64,000 bases of DNA from Gammaproteobacteria bacterium (GTDB taxonomy: Bacteria > Pseudomonadota > Gammaproteobacteria > Pseudomonadales > Azotimanducaceae). Each line of letters starts with the position of its first letter. Within the stretch, counting starts at the first letter, position 1. A model generated the notes under the pieces. The model was not told the origin of the DNA, made no database searches, and saw only the letters and a program-made list of their open reading frames with translations. Below, one piece after another: positions 44,140 through 53,869 of the stretch. The stretch spans positions 960,968 through 1,024,967 of the forward strand of contig VXNM01000010.1 in NCBI GenBank assembly GCA_009840545.1, in the 5' to 3' direction. The translations under genes were made by a program, and so were the position numbers.

Positions 44140-44832
44140 ATGAAGAATTCACGAAAAGCTTTCACGACACTGGCTGCGGCATGCGTGTTCCTCGGAGTCG
44201 CACTGATGCCTGGCTGCGTCAGTACAACAATGCAACAGGTACGCGATGCGGACACTGGAATTGAGTCCAACGAAGCGATCGCGGTCTTGGGACGCAAGTT
44301 TCTTTCGCGTGACGAGACGGAATCCGGTTTCCTCGACTGTGTAGCAGAGAAATCATCCTCGGGTGCTAATTCTCTTAAGGTTATTCCCCATGAGGAGTTC
44401 GTAGACCACTTGTTCCCCTGGTTCGAACCACGAACAGCACCGCTCGATATTGTGGACATGAAGAATCTCGTCAAGAACGAGACAATTGCGCAAAGGCTCG
44501 ACGATAAAGATGTTCGATACATCGTTTGGATTGAAGGAACTACCGAGCGTGCCGAACAGGGAGGAACGCTCAACTGCGCTGTGGCTACTGGAGGCGTCCC
44601 TGCATGTTTTGGATTCTTGTCGTGGGAAGCTGAATCCAACTATGAGGCAATCGTATGGGACATACGGCGAAGTGTGACTGCTGGAAAGGTCAGTTCGGAA
44701 GCCAGAGGAATGAGCTTTGTGCCCGCAATCATCATTCCGATTCCATTCATTGCACGTACGCAAGCCCATGCATGTACGCACATGTCCAAACAACTTAAGC
44801 AATTCATCGCAGGTCCTGCTGAGGTTGAGTAG
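44140..44832 (+). CDS. Lipoprotein of unknown function (cluster gene 11)
   Basis: A 230-residue lipoprotein with signal peptide and lipobox MPGC (residues 23-26). The mature domain contains NEAIAVLGRKFLS and ESGFLDCVAEKS, a conserved-looking core DVRYIVWIEGTTERAEQGG, and a hydrophobic end segment (SFVPAIIIPIPFIARTQAHA) before a short helix. Four cysteines in the mature part (FLDC, LNCAV, PACFGF, HACTHM) may form disulfides in the periplasm. No family recognised. It is the last gene of the cluster. Confidence 0.72.
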   Translation: MKNSRKAFTTLAAACVFLGVALMPGCVSTTMQQVRDADTGIESNEAIAVLGRKFLSRDETESGFLDCVAEKSSSGANSLKVIPHEEFVDHLFPWFEPRTAPLDIVDMKNLVKNETIAQRLDDKDVRYIVWIEGTTERAEQGGTLNCAVATGGVPACFGFLSWEAESNYEAIVWDIRRSVTAGKVSSEARGMSFVPAIIIPIPFIARTQAHACTHMSKQLKQFIAGPAEVE

Positions 44833-44872
44833 ATGGGTGTGCTCCGAATTTTGTGTAGGAAGCTAGTGTAGC

Positions 44873-44912
44873 GAGGCCTTTAGGGCTGAGTCAGAAGCCT
44901 CAACGTATTTTT
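44873..44912 (+). terminator. Putative terminator of the envelope cluster
   Basis: GAGGC (44873-44877) pairs with GCCTC (44897-44901), followed by TATTTTT. The stem is short and the loop large, so efficiency is doubtful, but the place, 41 bases after the last lipoprotein stop, fits the end of the operon. Confidence 0.35.
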
Positions 44913-45043
44913 GACTGTTGCAGCGGACTCCCTTCTTTATTCCCGAGAACATCGACAGCAAAGTCTTGCTGAAACAAGAAGTGTGTCTTTCAGTCAGTAA
45001 GACATTGGCCAAGCGAATTTGACCGACACTAGCGATCTGAAGT

Positions 45044-45679
45044 CTAGAAGGGGTTAACGATCTCCAGAACTTCGCCGTTGTGACGCTTCGGCTCTAGCGC
45101 ATACCATCGAATCAGTTCGGATCCCCACTTCGACTCGCACTTAGTAGCTAATTCGAAGAATGTTGGTCGTCCGGGGTCGGACAGGACAATGCGCGGCACA
45201 CCAGCCTTTAACGCACGATTGATCAGGTTGTAGAGAGGCCTGACCATTTCGTCCCAAAAACAGATGTCGGAACCAACTATTAGGTCTTCGGTGGACAACC
45301 TTCTTGCTGTCAATTTTTCGAATGTGGACTTGATACGAGAAACTTTGACGTCATTGAGTGCAGCGAGCAATTCCATGTAGGGAAAGACGTGCTCATCGGT
45401 GTCCACGCCCGAGACTCGGGCGTGAAATCGACGAGCACAAAATACTCCAACGGGTGCCCAGCCACAACCAATGTCCATGACATTGGATTTCTCTTTCGGT
45501 GGATAGTGTTCAAGGTAGTCCATCAACAGAAAGCTGCTTTGCCATGTCCGGTAGCCATGTGCTTCGGGTAGATGGTTGTTTCGTCTCAACCTCTGGACGA
45601 ACTTGTGCTTGGACTTTAGAAAGTAGACACCGTACGCGGTGTAAACATTAGGATCGGGAATTTCTATAAGTTCGGGCAC
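45044..45679 (-). CDS. Class I SAM-dependent methyltransferase
   Basis: A 211-residue protein with GTG start 45679 and GGAAG seven bases upstream. The SAM-binding loop is VMDIGCGWAPVGVFCA, the acidic loop GVDTDEH, and IVGSDICFWDEM lies where motif IV of protein or small-molecule methyltransferases is found. Layout resembles the nicotinamide-N-methyltransferase / ETF-beta lysine methyltransferase group. Substrate unknown. A lone minus-strand gene, convergent with the envelope cluster. Confidence 0.85.
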   Translation of the reverse strand: MPELIEIPDPNVYTAYGVYFLKSKHKFVQRLRRNNHLPEAHGYRTWQSSFLLMDYLEHYPPKEKSNVMDIGCGWAPVGVFCARRFHARVSGVDTDEHVFPYMELLAALNDVKVSRIKSTFEKLTARRLSTEDLIVGSDICFWDEMVRPLYNLINRALKAGVPRIVLSDPGRPTFFELATKCESKWGSELIRWYALEPKRHNGEVLEIVNPF

Positions 45680-45798
45680 AATCTAACTTCCGACTAAATG
45701 GACAACGTGCAAGTCAGTTAAATTGCTCGGCTGGCAAACCGTCAAGGGAAAAGCAGAAGTCTAGTGAGACCTAAGCACAGCACAAAACTGAAGGACGG

Positions 45799-45835
45799 CA
45801 AAACAAAGCCGCGGACAGGTGCGTCTGCCCGCGGC
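45799..45835 (-). terminator. Intrinsic terminator of the TonB-dependent receptor gene
   Basis: On the minus strand, GCCGCGG and CCGCGGC form a 7-base GC stem extended by CAG/CTG after one mismatch (45808-45835), followed directly by TTTGTTTT. It lies 71 bases past the receptor stop. A classical rho-independent terminator. Confidence 0.85.
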
Positions 45836-45906
45836 CCAAAGTGTCGATCCAACCGCCAGTTGATCCGACAAATTTCTTGCTCTTGCTAAGTGCTTAGCTC
45901 CTTAGG

Positions 45907-48321
45907 TCAGAACGAATAGTCCAGAGTTACGTAAGCCGATCCGCCTTCGAAGTTCGCAGCGGTTCTCCGAGCGTACGGAAGTCCAACGTTCTGTCGATTT
46001 GCATAGGGATGGGAAATTTCATCGACATAAGAATCGAACACGTTCACAAATCCCAGCGTCATACGAAAGTCCTCTGTCACATCGTACCGTAGTTCCACAT
46101 CGAAAAAGAGCGTTGGATCGAGGAGTTTCGTTGGGGGATTTCCGCCGATGCGTCCGCGCTCGTCATAATGCTCACCGAAGTAGTTTGCCCGAATCATGAC
46201 AGTTGCAGCGTCAGAGAGGAACGTTGTCGTCGATGCGACGATCTTGAGTTTGGGATAGCTATTCTCAATGTCTTCCACATCCGCTACCGAAACAGGTGAA
46301 ATGCCGTTGACCAAGTTTTGATCCTTCACACTGACTGCGTTGCGGTTTAGCGCGATGCTAACGTCACTTGTAATGTCACGGACTATTAGAGGAAGAGTCA
46401 ATACGATATCGAATCCCTTGGATTCAATGTCAAGTGCATTTGTGTAGAAAGAAACATTGGTTCCGATACCAGTATTCGGGTCAATTGACGGCACGGTTTG
46501 AGTCTTGTAGATTCGGTCTTTAATTTCGATGTCATAAACGTCGAAGGTTAGTTTTGCCCCCTCAAATACTTCATCTATGTCGACACTGAATCCGACGCTA
46601 ACATTGAGCGAAGTTTCTTCCGTCAATGGGGCGCCACCCGCGGCAATAGCCAACGGATGATCAGCCGGTACCAATCCTTGTTCCACTTGATCGCCTACGT
46701 TCGCGTCAAACGTCGTGGTGACCTTTTGTATATTGGCTTGTCCTGGAGTCGGTGCATGGAAACCCGTTGAAATCGCTCCACGCCCCGTAATTCGATCGTC
46801 AAAGTGATAGCGTAAAGCAATCTTTCCGTTCAGAGTGCCACCAAAGTCCGAATACCCTTCGTAGCGCGCCGCATACTGAGTGATCAAGCCACCCTTTTCT
46901 CGTTCGAGTTCGACATAGCTGGACACGTTTTGTCGTGAAAACGAACCCGCATTACGCGGCTCAAATCCCTTGAAACCACTCGATCCCGCGCCTTCATAAG
47001 ATGTAGGTACGCCCGCCTTAACAGAAAAGATTTCTCGCCTCCATTCCATTCCGCCAGCGACGTGCCAAGCATCAGAAACTTGCTTGCTTAGATCGACGTT
47101 TGCAGAAAGTTCGGTTTGTTCAAGTGCTCCGACATCAAAATCGCGTTGAAGCGGTTCTCCATTCGAGTTTAGTCCGAGCGACTGGTTGATCGTGTTGAAC
47201 AACGTGAAGTCGATTTCATTGTTGCCGACACCCACGCTGGCATCAAAGTACATGCCATTTGGCATCGTTCCTCGCCAGCCCGAGACGACCGAATAGTCGA
47301 TCGTCTCGCCGTCGAAGTAGGGTGTGAATCCACCCGGTAGACCCGTAAATCCTAGATCGGCCAACGTGCGCAGCGTTACATGTCCAGGAGCGCGATAGAA
47401 AAAGCGGTACCTTCCTTGAACACTAGCGTAGTTGCTTTGCACGTAAACATCCGTGGTATCGGAAACTGGATGACCGGCATTCATGAAAAGCCGAAGACCG
47501 TCACTCCGAGGTCGTCCCCATGTCTGTGCAAAGGGCCTGTCAGTGAAAGGAGAATCTTGACCAACGCTTAAAACACCTCGGTCGATCAAGGCTTGCGCGT
47601 CTGGGCGTTGTTTGCCACGGGACAGAGCTTCGTTATAGGTTCGCTCAAAGCTGAAGTTTGCAAATCCATCAGAACCAAGGCCCATCCCAATGTTTCCATC
47701 GAGCTTAAAGCTCTGCTCACCGTCGTAGAACCGTCCAAATTGGCTGCGAAGCATCCCACCCTCGTCGCTGTCCTTCATTTGAAAGTTGATTACTCCCGAA
47801 ATGGCGTCCGAGCCATACTGAGCGGAAGCCCCATCTCGAAGAATTTGAACGTTTTCTATGGCGATTGAAGGGATCATGCCGATGTTCGGACCATGTGCTC
47901 CTTTTCCTGCTGCCGGGACAAATTCAGCGATGAGAGCTGCACGATGCCTGCGCTTGCCGTTGATCATGACCAGAGATTGATCTGGCGCTAGACCCCGAAG
48001 CGAAGTCGGTCGAACAAAAGTGTCGCCATCGCCAGATGCCATCGACGCATTGAAGTAAGGCACCAAAGATCTCAATACGTCGGTGATGTCCGCTGCGTTG
48101 CCGATCGCGGAGATGTCGTCAGTTTGAATAAAGTCGATCGGCGCAGTGGAATCTTCCACGGTACGGGGCGCGACGTTGCGCGTACCGATAACCACGAGTT
48201 CTTCAATGTCCTCGTCGGCATCAGCCGATTCCTCGCTCTGAGCTAGTGTGGTGTTCGGTGCGAACGAAACGATGATCGCCATCATTGCAAATGGCAGAAA
48301 GCGGCGAAGCGCTTGCAACAT
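45907..48321 (-). CDS. TonB-dependent outer-membrane receptor
   Basis: An 804-residue receptor. ATG 48321 is chosen: it has GGGGGA seven bases upstream and starts the signal peptide MLQALRRFLPFAMMAIIVSF; in-frame starts further up would add residues lying across a leader hairpin. After the signal peptide come the acidic TonB-box region (DEDIEELVVIGTR), a plug (SLRGLAPDQSLVMINGKRRH, ILRDGASAQYGSDAISGVIN) and a barrel ending in GGSAYVTLDYSF with the expected terminal Phe. MINGKRRH and the overall plug are common in receptors for plant or algal polymers and other carbon sources, but the ligand is not known. Monocistronic, with its own terminator. Confidence 0.94.
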   Translation of the reverse strand: MLQALRRFLPFAMMAIIVSFAPNTTLAQSEESADADEDIEELVVIGTRNVAPRTVEDSTAPIDFIQTDDISAIGNAADITDVLRSLVPYFNASMASGDGDTFVRPTSLRGLAPDQSLVMINGKRRHRAALIAEFVPAAGKGAHGPNIGMIPSIAIENVQILRDGASAQYGSDAISGVINFQMKDSDEGGMLRSQFGRFYDGEQSFKLDGNIGMGLGSDGFANFSFERTYNEALSRGKQRPDAQALIDRGVLSVGQDSPFTDRPFAQTWGRPRSDGLRLFMNAGHPVSDTTDVYVQSNYASVQGRYRFFYRAPGHVTLRTLADLGFTGLPGGFTPYFDGETIDYSVVSGWRGTMPNGMYFDASVGVGNNEIDFTLFNTINQSLGLNSNGEPLQRDFDVGALEQTELSANVDLSKQVSDAWHVAGGMEWRREIFSVKAGVPTSYEGAGSSGFKGFEPRNAGSFSRQNVSSYVELEREKGGLITQYAARYEGYSDFGGTLNGKIALRYHFDDRITGRGAISTGFHAPTPGQANIQKVTTTFDANVGDQVEQGLVPADHPLAIAAGGAPLTEETSLNVSVGFSVDIDEVFEGAKLTFDVYDIEIKDRIYKTQTVPSIDPNTGIGTNVSFYTNALDIESKGFDIVLTLPLIVRDITSDVSIALNRNAVSVKDQNLVNGISPVSVADVEDIENSYPKLKIVASTTTFLSDAATVMIRANYFGEHYDERGRIGGNPPTKLLDPTLFFDVELRYDVTEDFRMTLGFVNVFDSYVDEISHPYANRQNVGLPYARRTAANFEGGSAYVTLDYSF

Positions 48322-48346
48322 GGTTATTCCCCCTTTCATGTAGCGG

Positions 48347-48372
48347 ACTTCGATTGGATTTCCAATCGAAGT
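48347..48372 (-). promoter_or_regulatory. Perfect inverted repeat in leader of TonB-dependent receptor gene
   Basis: Eleven-base arms (ACTTCGATTGG and its exact complement) enclose a 4-base loop, ending 26 bases before the receptor start and 12 bases before its ribosome binding site. It may be an operator or an mRNA leader hairpin. The rest of the 347-base gap between the receptor and the plus-strand gene at 48669 contains no gene I can support and no clear -35/-10 pair. Confidence 0.55.
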
Positions 48373-48668
48373 TGATTTGAAAACGATTGTCGAGTTGGTG
48401 TGCCCATGTGGCCGCCAAATCGTAGGGGCGCACTGCCACACCGCACTCGACCCAAAATCGTGTTTTCTCTGTCGCTGTCAGCAATTTTAACTTTAATACC
48501 TTGGATATTCAACGAGATTACTGAATTGTCGGACACGCCGAGTTGAATCACCACGCTCGAGTGAGTCGCAACAGAGCTTCCCGGATGTGTTGGCGTACAA
48601 TCTCAGGCGGCGTAGTCTCGGTTGCCATCTTCAGGCAATCTCTAGGACTCTCTCAAAATAGGTAATTG

Positions 48669-49586
48669 ATGAACGTTTCGCAAAAACAGCGATTTGAAGA
48701 GGCTCTGGAATCACTAGTTGATCGTGTCAAGGAAGATGACCATGTTCTCGCTGCGATTCTGTGTGGGAGCCTTTCCTACGACGTAGTTTGGGACAAATCG
48801 GACATCGATCTTGTATTGGTCTGCACCGACGACAAGAAGACCAATACTCACTTTGTCTCGCTGGTTGAAGATGACATCAATATTCACGTGACGGTTCAGC
48901 CCAGGTTGGAGTTTAGGCGTTCACTAGAGTCTTCTGTTCGCAACACTTTTGAACACTCAATGTACGCCCGTGGAAGGCTGCTATACAGCAAGGATCCGTC
49001 AATAGAGGAACTGTTTCAGGAATTGTCAGAGTTGGGCGAACACGACACACAAATACAACTGATGGGAGTCGCACAACATGCTCTGTTTGTTCTCTACAAG
49101 GCAAGGAAGTGGATTGAGATCAAGGACGATCTTTTCTACACGGCTCGCTGGATCATTCAAACTGCGCTTCCACTAGCAGAGGTCGAAGTTAGCCTGGCAG
49201 GAGAAATCGTGGACCGTGAAGCTCTTGCGCGTGCTTTGGAGCTGAATCCCAGCGTGTTCAAGCCGATCTACTCCGATCTTTTCGAACAACCGGTTACACG
49301 CGAGAAATTGGAATGCAGTATCGATGTGATCGATGACTACCTGGAAGACAAAGCCGATTTGCTGTTTGGTCCTGTTCTTGAGTACTTGCGAAGCGCTTTT
49401 GGCGAACCAAGGTCGGCGACACAGATAGACCACTACTTTTTCAGAAATTTCGGGATCCACGGAATCACCACCGCCTGCGAATGGCTGTCTGACATTGGCC
49501 GAATAGAAAAAGCATCTACCCCCGTCAAACTCACGACTCGGAGTCAAATTCAGGTCGACGAGGTTGCGTTTCTCTATTTGAGCTAA
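48669..49586 (+). CDS. Nucleotidyltransferase-fold protein
   Basis: A 305-residue cytoplasmic protein from ATG 48669. The N-terminal domain has the polymerase-beta-like nucleotidyltransferase signature LCGSLSYDVVWDKSDIDLVL (GS, then DxD at about residues 46-48), followed by FVSLVEDDINIHVTV with the third acidic position in reach. The remainder is helical, ending with a winged-helix-like segment (ITTACEWLSDIGRIEKA). Relatives adenylylate antibiotics, proteins or RNA; no substrate can be assigned. It has no HEPN partner beside it. It lies 26 bases before uvrA, on the same strand. Confidence 0.8.
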   Translation: MNVSQKQRFEEALESLVDRVKEDDHVLAAILCGSLSYDVVWDKSDIDLVLVCTDDKKTNTHFVSLVEDDINIHVTVQPRLEFRRSLESSVRNTFEHSMYARGRLLYSKDPSIEELFQELSELGEHDTQIQLMGVAQHALFVLYKARKWIEIKDDLFYTARWIIQTALPLAEVEVSLAGEIVDREALARALELNPSVFKPIYSDLFEQPVTREKLECSIDVIDDYLEDKADLLFGPVLEYLRSAFGEPRSATQIDHYFFRNFGIHGITTACEWLSDIGRIEKASTPVKLTTRSQIQVDEVAFLYLS

Positions 49587-49612
49587 CAGTGTTCTGAGGA
49601 GACGAACTAACA

Positions 49613-52534
49613 ATGGCCCAGACACAGACTGTTCCTGATTCATTGCAAGAGGAAGCTCCTGCGTATCGGACAACAATTGCGGTTCAAGGGACGAGAGTCC
49701 ACAACCTAAAGGACGTATCTGTAGAGATTCCTCGGGACAAGTTTGTAGTAATCACGGGTTTGTCCGGCTCGGGCAAGTCGTCCCTTGCGTTTGACACGAT
49801 CTATGCGGAGGGTCAACGACGCTACATGGAGTCGCTGTCCACCTACGCGAAGAGATTCATTGCTCAGGTCGAAAAACCCGACGTGGACTTTGTCTATGGC
49901 TTGTCTCCTGTGATATCGATCGAACAGAAGACCATTGCCCGAAATCCCCGGTCCACTGTGGGTACTCTGACTGATGTATCGAGCTATCTCAATTTGCTGT
50001 TCGCCACCATTGCTGATGCCTCGTGCCCCTATACGGGTGAGCCTATACCTGTAAAGACATCCGGCAACATTGTCGAATCAATTCTTGCGCTACCGTTTGA
50101 TACCGAGTTCGAGCTACTCGCGCCGATTTTCCAAGTCTATGGCGAAGAACCGAAGTTTTTGTTCAACGAAGTACGAAAGCTGGGGTGCCGCACCGTGTTG
50201 ATAGACGGAGAGCGAGTGGATCTCACTCAAGAAGTGCCACAGGCATTGGGCAGCGATCAGGAATTGATGGCAGTTGTTGACCGATTCACACTTGTAGCCG
50301 GAGTCGAGAAGCAGCTCAAGGCCGCAGTGGAACATGCGTTAAGGGTTGGTGATTCCTTGATGACTCTTCGCATTGTCTCCGGAATGAACAAGCGAGATTC
50401 ACAGAAATACCTGCGAGAATTTGGCAGCAAGACGCACGGTCTTGTGTACGGAGATATCGTTCCCGACTTCTTCATGTTCAACAACCCGGAGAGCGCATGT
50501 CGCACTTGTGGAGGAGTGGGAAGAGACAAGCAGACACATCCTGAGCTTCTGGTGACCAATCCGGAACGAAGCATTCGAGCAGGCTGCTTTTTGCGCGATG
50601 CATACAGCTACAAACCCGACAATCATGCTGGCTACGTCTTGTATTCGCTCGCCGACAAGTATGGATTCTCGCTTGACACACCATGGTCCGACTTGAGCAA
50701 GGAACAACAGGATCTGGTGATGTACGGAACAAAGGGTGAGTTGCTACAACTCAAGATTCCTCCGGAAGCCAAGGATCCTAAAGAAAGGTGGTTGCGATGG
50801 CCCTCCAATTTTCAAGGGATTGCTGGACAGATCGAACAACACTATCGATGGTATAGACAACGGGGAGTTCCGAGTTCCGGAATGGAGGATTACCTCGATC
50901 GTGTAATGGTCGAGTACCAATGTGCCGACTGCAAGGGGTCGCGCCTGAGAAGCACACGAATGCTCTTTCGAATCAACGGATGTTCGATCTATGATCTTGG
51001 ACAGATGAATTTCGACGAGTTGGCACCGTTTCTTTCTACTATCAAGCCGACTGGGCCTCATGGGCAAGCGGGTCTACAGGTTCTTGCGGAGATTAGAAAG
51101 CGCTTGGACCTCCTTTTGGGTATTGGGTTGGATTACTTGAACTTCAATCGAACGTCGGGATCATTGTCGGGCGGTGAGGCCCAGAGGATTCGTTTGTCGA
51201 CGCAAATCGGATCCGGACTCATGGGAATGCTCTACGTTTTGGATGAACCATCCATTGGGTTGCATCCGAAGGACAATGTCAAGATGATCAACACGCTGCG
51301 ATCATTGAGGGACTTGGGCAATACGGTAATTGTTGTTGAGCACGATGAAGAGACGATTCGCTCCGCAGACCACATTGTCGAACTTGGTCCCGGACCGGGG
51401 ATTCACGGCGGAGAAGTGGTGGCCACTGGTTCGCTCAAGAATATTCTGGATTGCAGAAGATCACCAACAGGTCAATATTTCTCAGGAGCCAAGCGCATTG
51501 ACACACCCGAGTCTCGACGTGAGGCAAACGAGAAATCATTGACGATTCGGGGCGCATCCGAGAACAACCTCAAGAACATCGATGTCGAGATTCCCTTGGG
51601 ACTCTTCGTTTGCGTGAGCGGCGCTTCAGGCTCAGGAAAGTCGACGCTCGTTAATGAAATCCTGTACAAAGAATTGTGGAAGCAATTGGTAGACACTCGA
51701 TCTCTATCTGGATCTCATGAGTCGTTGGACGGAACGGAACACCTCACACGTGTCATAAATATTGATCAGACTCCTATTGGACGTAACAGCCGATCAAATC
51801 CTTCTACTTACATTGGCGTGTACGACTTGATACGCACGCTGTTCTCCAAGACAGAGGAATCCAAGGAACGAGGTTACAAACCTGGTCGGTTCAGCTTCAA
51901 CGTAAAGGGCGGCAGATGTGAGGAATGCCAGGGAGAGGGGGTTATTGCCACGAAGCTCTACTTCATGCCTGATGTGGAGGTCATGTGTGCGACTTGCAAA
52001 GGTCGGCGATTCAACGACGACACGCTGGAAATAACTTACAAAGAAAAGAATATTTCCGATGTTCTTGAAATGTCGATTGAGGAAGCTGTGGAGTTCTTTG
52101 AAGGTGAACCAAGCATTGCGCGCAAAATCTCGGTTCTCAACGAACTGGGTTTGGGTTATCTGACTCTCGGTCAGTCCGCGACCACGCTCTCAGGGGGTGA
52201 GGCTCAACGAGTCAAGCTCGCTGGCGAACTGTCCAAAATGCAACGACGAGGACATTCTCTCTATATTCTTGATGAACCAACTACTGGATTGCATTTAGCC
52301 GACATTTCAAAACTCCTGGACTGCTTGGATCGACTGGTAGAAGCAGGCAATACGGTATTAGTAATCGAACACCATTTAGATGTGATTAAGACAGCTGATC
52401 ATGTGATCGATCTTGGACCGGAAGGTGGCCGGGGTGGGGGCGAAGTCATAGCATGTGGAACACCCGAGGCCGTAGCTGCCAACAAGCGTTCTCATACCGG
52501 AAGATTTCTGCGAGAACACCTGCAAGTCGCCTGA
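49613..52534 (+). CDS. uvrA: Excinuclease ABC subunit UvrA (first zinc module incomplete)
   Basis: A 973-residue tandem ABC ATPase for nucleotide-excision repair damage search. Walker A motifs GLSGSGKSS and GASGSGKST, signatures [12 protein letters not shown] and [12 protein letters not shown], and Walker [14 protein letters not shown] and [12 protein letters not shown] are intact. The C-terminal zinc finger (CEECQGEGV then MCATCKGRR) is complete. In the first half, only the second pair of the zinc module is left (ACRTCGG, C296/C299); the place of the first CxxC reads [21 protein letters not shown] UvrB-binding-domain-like segment is present. It is convergent with the SUF operon. Confidence 0.92.
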   Translation: MAQTQTVPDSLQEEAPAYRTTIAVQGTRVHNLKDVSVEIPRDKFVVITGLSGSGKSSLAFDTIYAEGQRRYMESLSTYAKRFIAQVEKPDVDFVYGLSPVISIEQKTIARNPRSTVGTLTDVSSYLNLLFATIADASCPYTGEPIPVKTSGNIVESILALPFDTEFELLAPIFQVYGEEPKFLFNEVRKLGCRTVLIDGERVDLTQEVPQALGSDQELMAVVDRFTLVAGVEKQLKAAVEHALRVGDSLMTLRIVSGMNKRDSQKYLREFGSKTHGLVYGDIVPDFFMFNNPESACRTCGGVGRDKQTHPELLVTNPERSIRAGCFLRDAYSYKPDNHAGYVLYSLADKYGFSLDTPWSDLSKEQQDLVMYGTKGELLQLKIPPEAKDPKERWLRWPSNFQGIAGQIEQHYRWYRQRGVPSSGMEDYLDRVMVEYQCADCKGSRLRSTRMLFRINGCSIYDLGQMNFDELAPFLSTIKPTGPHGQAGLQVLAEIRKRLDLLLGIGLDYLNFNRTSGSLSGGEAQRIRLSTQIGSGLMGMLYVLDEPSIGLHPKDNVKMINTLRSLRDLGNTVIVVEHDEETIRSADHIVELGPGPGIHGGEVVATGSLKNILDCRRSPTGQYFSGAKRIDTPESRREANEKSLTIRGASENNLKNIDVEIPLGLFVCVSGASGSGKSTLVNEILYKELWKQLVDTRSLSGSHESLDGTEHLTRVINIDQTPIGRNSRSNPSTYIGVYDLIRTLFSKTEESKERGYKPGRFSFNVKGGRCEECQGEGVIATKLYFMPDVEVMCATCKGRRFNDDTLEITYKEKNISDVLEMSIEEAVEFFEGEPSIARKISVLNELGLGYLTLGQSATTLSGGEAQRVKLAGELSKMQRRGHSLYILDEPTTGLHLADISKLLDCLDRLVEAGNTVLVIEHHLDVIKTADHVIDLGPEGGRGGGEVIACGTPEAVAANKRSHTGRFLREHLQVA

Positions 52535-52554
52535 CTGCGGACATTGCGCAGCCG

Positions 52555-52977
52555 TTACTCCTCCGAGCTTTGGTGGGTCCGTGCCTCCGCACGAATCCGA
52601 TGCACCATAGCGCGAAGTCCGTTTCCACGGGTGGCACTCAAGTGGGAGAACAGCTTGAGTTCCTCGAAAAGTCCGTCTATGTCAAACTCAAGAATCTCAC
52701 TTGGAGACAGGTTTTTATAGGCCGACTGAATAATGGCGATGAGTCCGCGAACAATGTGCGCATCACTGTCGATCTCTAGTCGCAGAGAGTTGGAAGTGGA
52801 GTCGTAATTGGAGACGAGCCAAACTTGGCTCTGGCATCCTCGAACTATGTTTTGATCAGTTCGTTTGTCATATGGAAGCGACGGTACGGTTTTTCCCATA
52901 TCGAGAATGAACCGGTACTTGTCCTCCCAGTCGTCAAAGAATTCAAAGGAAGTCCTGATCTCGTCGAGATCAACCAT
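52555..52977 (-). CDS. sufE: Cysteine desulfuration protein SufE
   Basis: A 140-residue sulfur acceptor that takes persulfide sulfur from SufS and delivers it to SufBCD. The acceptor cysteine is C48 in IVRGCQSQVWL; WEDKYRFILDMGK and SATRGNGLRAMVHRI are further family marks. It is the last gene of the minus-strand SUF operon, four bases after sufT. Confidence 0.95.
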   Translation of the reverse strand: MVDLDEIRTSFEFFDDWEDKYRFILDMGKTVPSLPYDKRTDQNIVRGCQSQVWLVSNYDSTSNSLRLEIDSDAHIVRGLIAIIQSAYKNLSPSEILEFDIDGLFEELKLFSHLSATRGNGLRAMVHRIRAEARTHQSSEE

Positions 52978-52981
52978 GGCG

Positions 52982-53527
52982 TCAAAACAAGCCGAGTTCG
53001 AGCTGTGCTTCTTCGCTCATCAAATCCCGTGACCAAGGGGGATCGAACACCAGTTCCACCGCTACGTTCTCGACGTAGGGCACCTTCAGGACTCGCTGCT
53101 CAACATCCCGAACCAGCACCGGACCCATACCGCAACCCGGGGCAGTCAGGGTCATGGTTACCGCAACTGCTTGGTTACTAATGTCCACGTTGTAAACAAG
53201 CCCTAAATCGACGATGTTCACTGGAATTTCCGGGTCGTGGATTGTGCGCAGAACTTGCCAGACTTGGTCGGACGACACCTTCCCATCCTCGGGGGCGTCG
53301 AGCGTGAGCACTTCGGGTTCGAAACCTAGTGCATCCGCATTTTCTGCTTCGATCCGAGCCATGTTGCCATTGAAAACAACAGTAAATGTACCGCCTAGAC
53401 TTTGGGTCAAAGTAACGAACACTCCGCCCGGTATGGTTATGCGATCGCCCGTAGGTACTAGCCGCGCCTCTACTTCTCGGGCGACAGGTATGAGCTTACG
53501 TTCCACGGATTGAGAAGCTCTCTCCAC
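52982..53527 (-). CDS. sufT: Fe-S assembly protein SufT (MIP18/DUF59 domain)
   Basis: A 181-residue protein whose C-terminal half is a DUF59/MIP18 domain (VLRTIHDPEIPVNIVDLGLV and MTLTAPGCGMGPVL with the conserved Cys); the N-terminal half (IPGGVFVTLTQSLGGTFTV) is the SufT-specific extension. SufT is linked to maturation of Fe-S proteins, especially under high demand. GTG 53527 overlaps the upstream sufA by 32 bases, so tight coupling is likely. Confidence 0.93.
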   Translation of the reverse strand: MERASQSVERKLIPVAREVEARLVPTGDRITIPGGVFVTLTQSLGGTFTVVFNGNMARIEAENADALGFEPEVLTLDAPEDGKVSSDQVWQVLRTIHDPEIPVNIVDLGLVYNVDISNQAVAVTMTLTAPGCGMGPVLVRDVEQRVLKVPYVENVAVELVFDPPWSRDLMSEEAQLELGLF

Positions 53528-53858
53528 AACCGCACAGGGTGTCGGCGTTCGGGTTGTTGAACTTCAACGCGGAATTCAATCCTTCCGTGACATAGTCGAT
53601 CTGTGTTCCCCTGAGTAACTCCCAGTCCTGGTTTGTTATGAAAATTGAGATATCGTCTCCAAAGTCAAAGACTCGAGCGTCATCGATGTCGTCCTTGTAC
53701 TTGAGAAAACTTAGCTCGTACATGTAGCCGTTGCAGCCGGTCTCGGAAATCCCAAGGACCAGTCCATAGGCTTTCTCACTCTTCAACTGCTGACGAACAT
53801 GTACTCGCGCCCTGTCGGTCAGCGAGAGTTGGGTAGGATCGAACGATTCCGCTCTCAT
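53496..53858 (-). CDS. sufA: A-type iron-sulfur carrier (SufA/IscA family)
   Basis: A 120-residue HesB-family carrier. The three cluster-binding cysteines are C42 (SETGCNGYMYEL), C109 and C111 (LCGCGESF). It accepts clusters from SufBCD and hands them to target proteins. It starts at ATG 53858, 11 bases after sufS, and its 3' end overlaps sufT. Confidence 0.93.
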   Translation of the reverse strand: MRAESFDPTQLSLTDRARVHVRQQLKSEKAYGLVLGISETGCNGYMYELSFLKYKDDIDDARVFDFGDDISIFITNQDWELLRGTQIDYVTEGLNSALKFNNPNADTLCGCGESFSIRGT

Positions 53859-53869
53859 GCTAGTGATCT

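Noticed and set aside
32975..44832. Zorya-type defence system
   Set aside because: The MotA/TolQ-family channel fits ZorA, but there is no OmpA-type ZorB, no ZorC, ZorD helicase or ZorE nuclease, and the rest of the cluster is lipoproteins and envelope modules.
48669..49586. MNT antitoxin of a HEPN/MNT toxin pair
   Set aside because: The protein is much longer than MNT antitoxins and has no small HEPN gene beside it.
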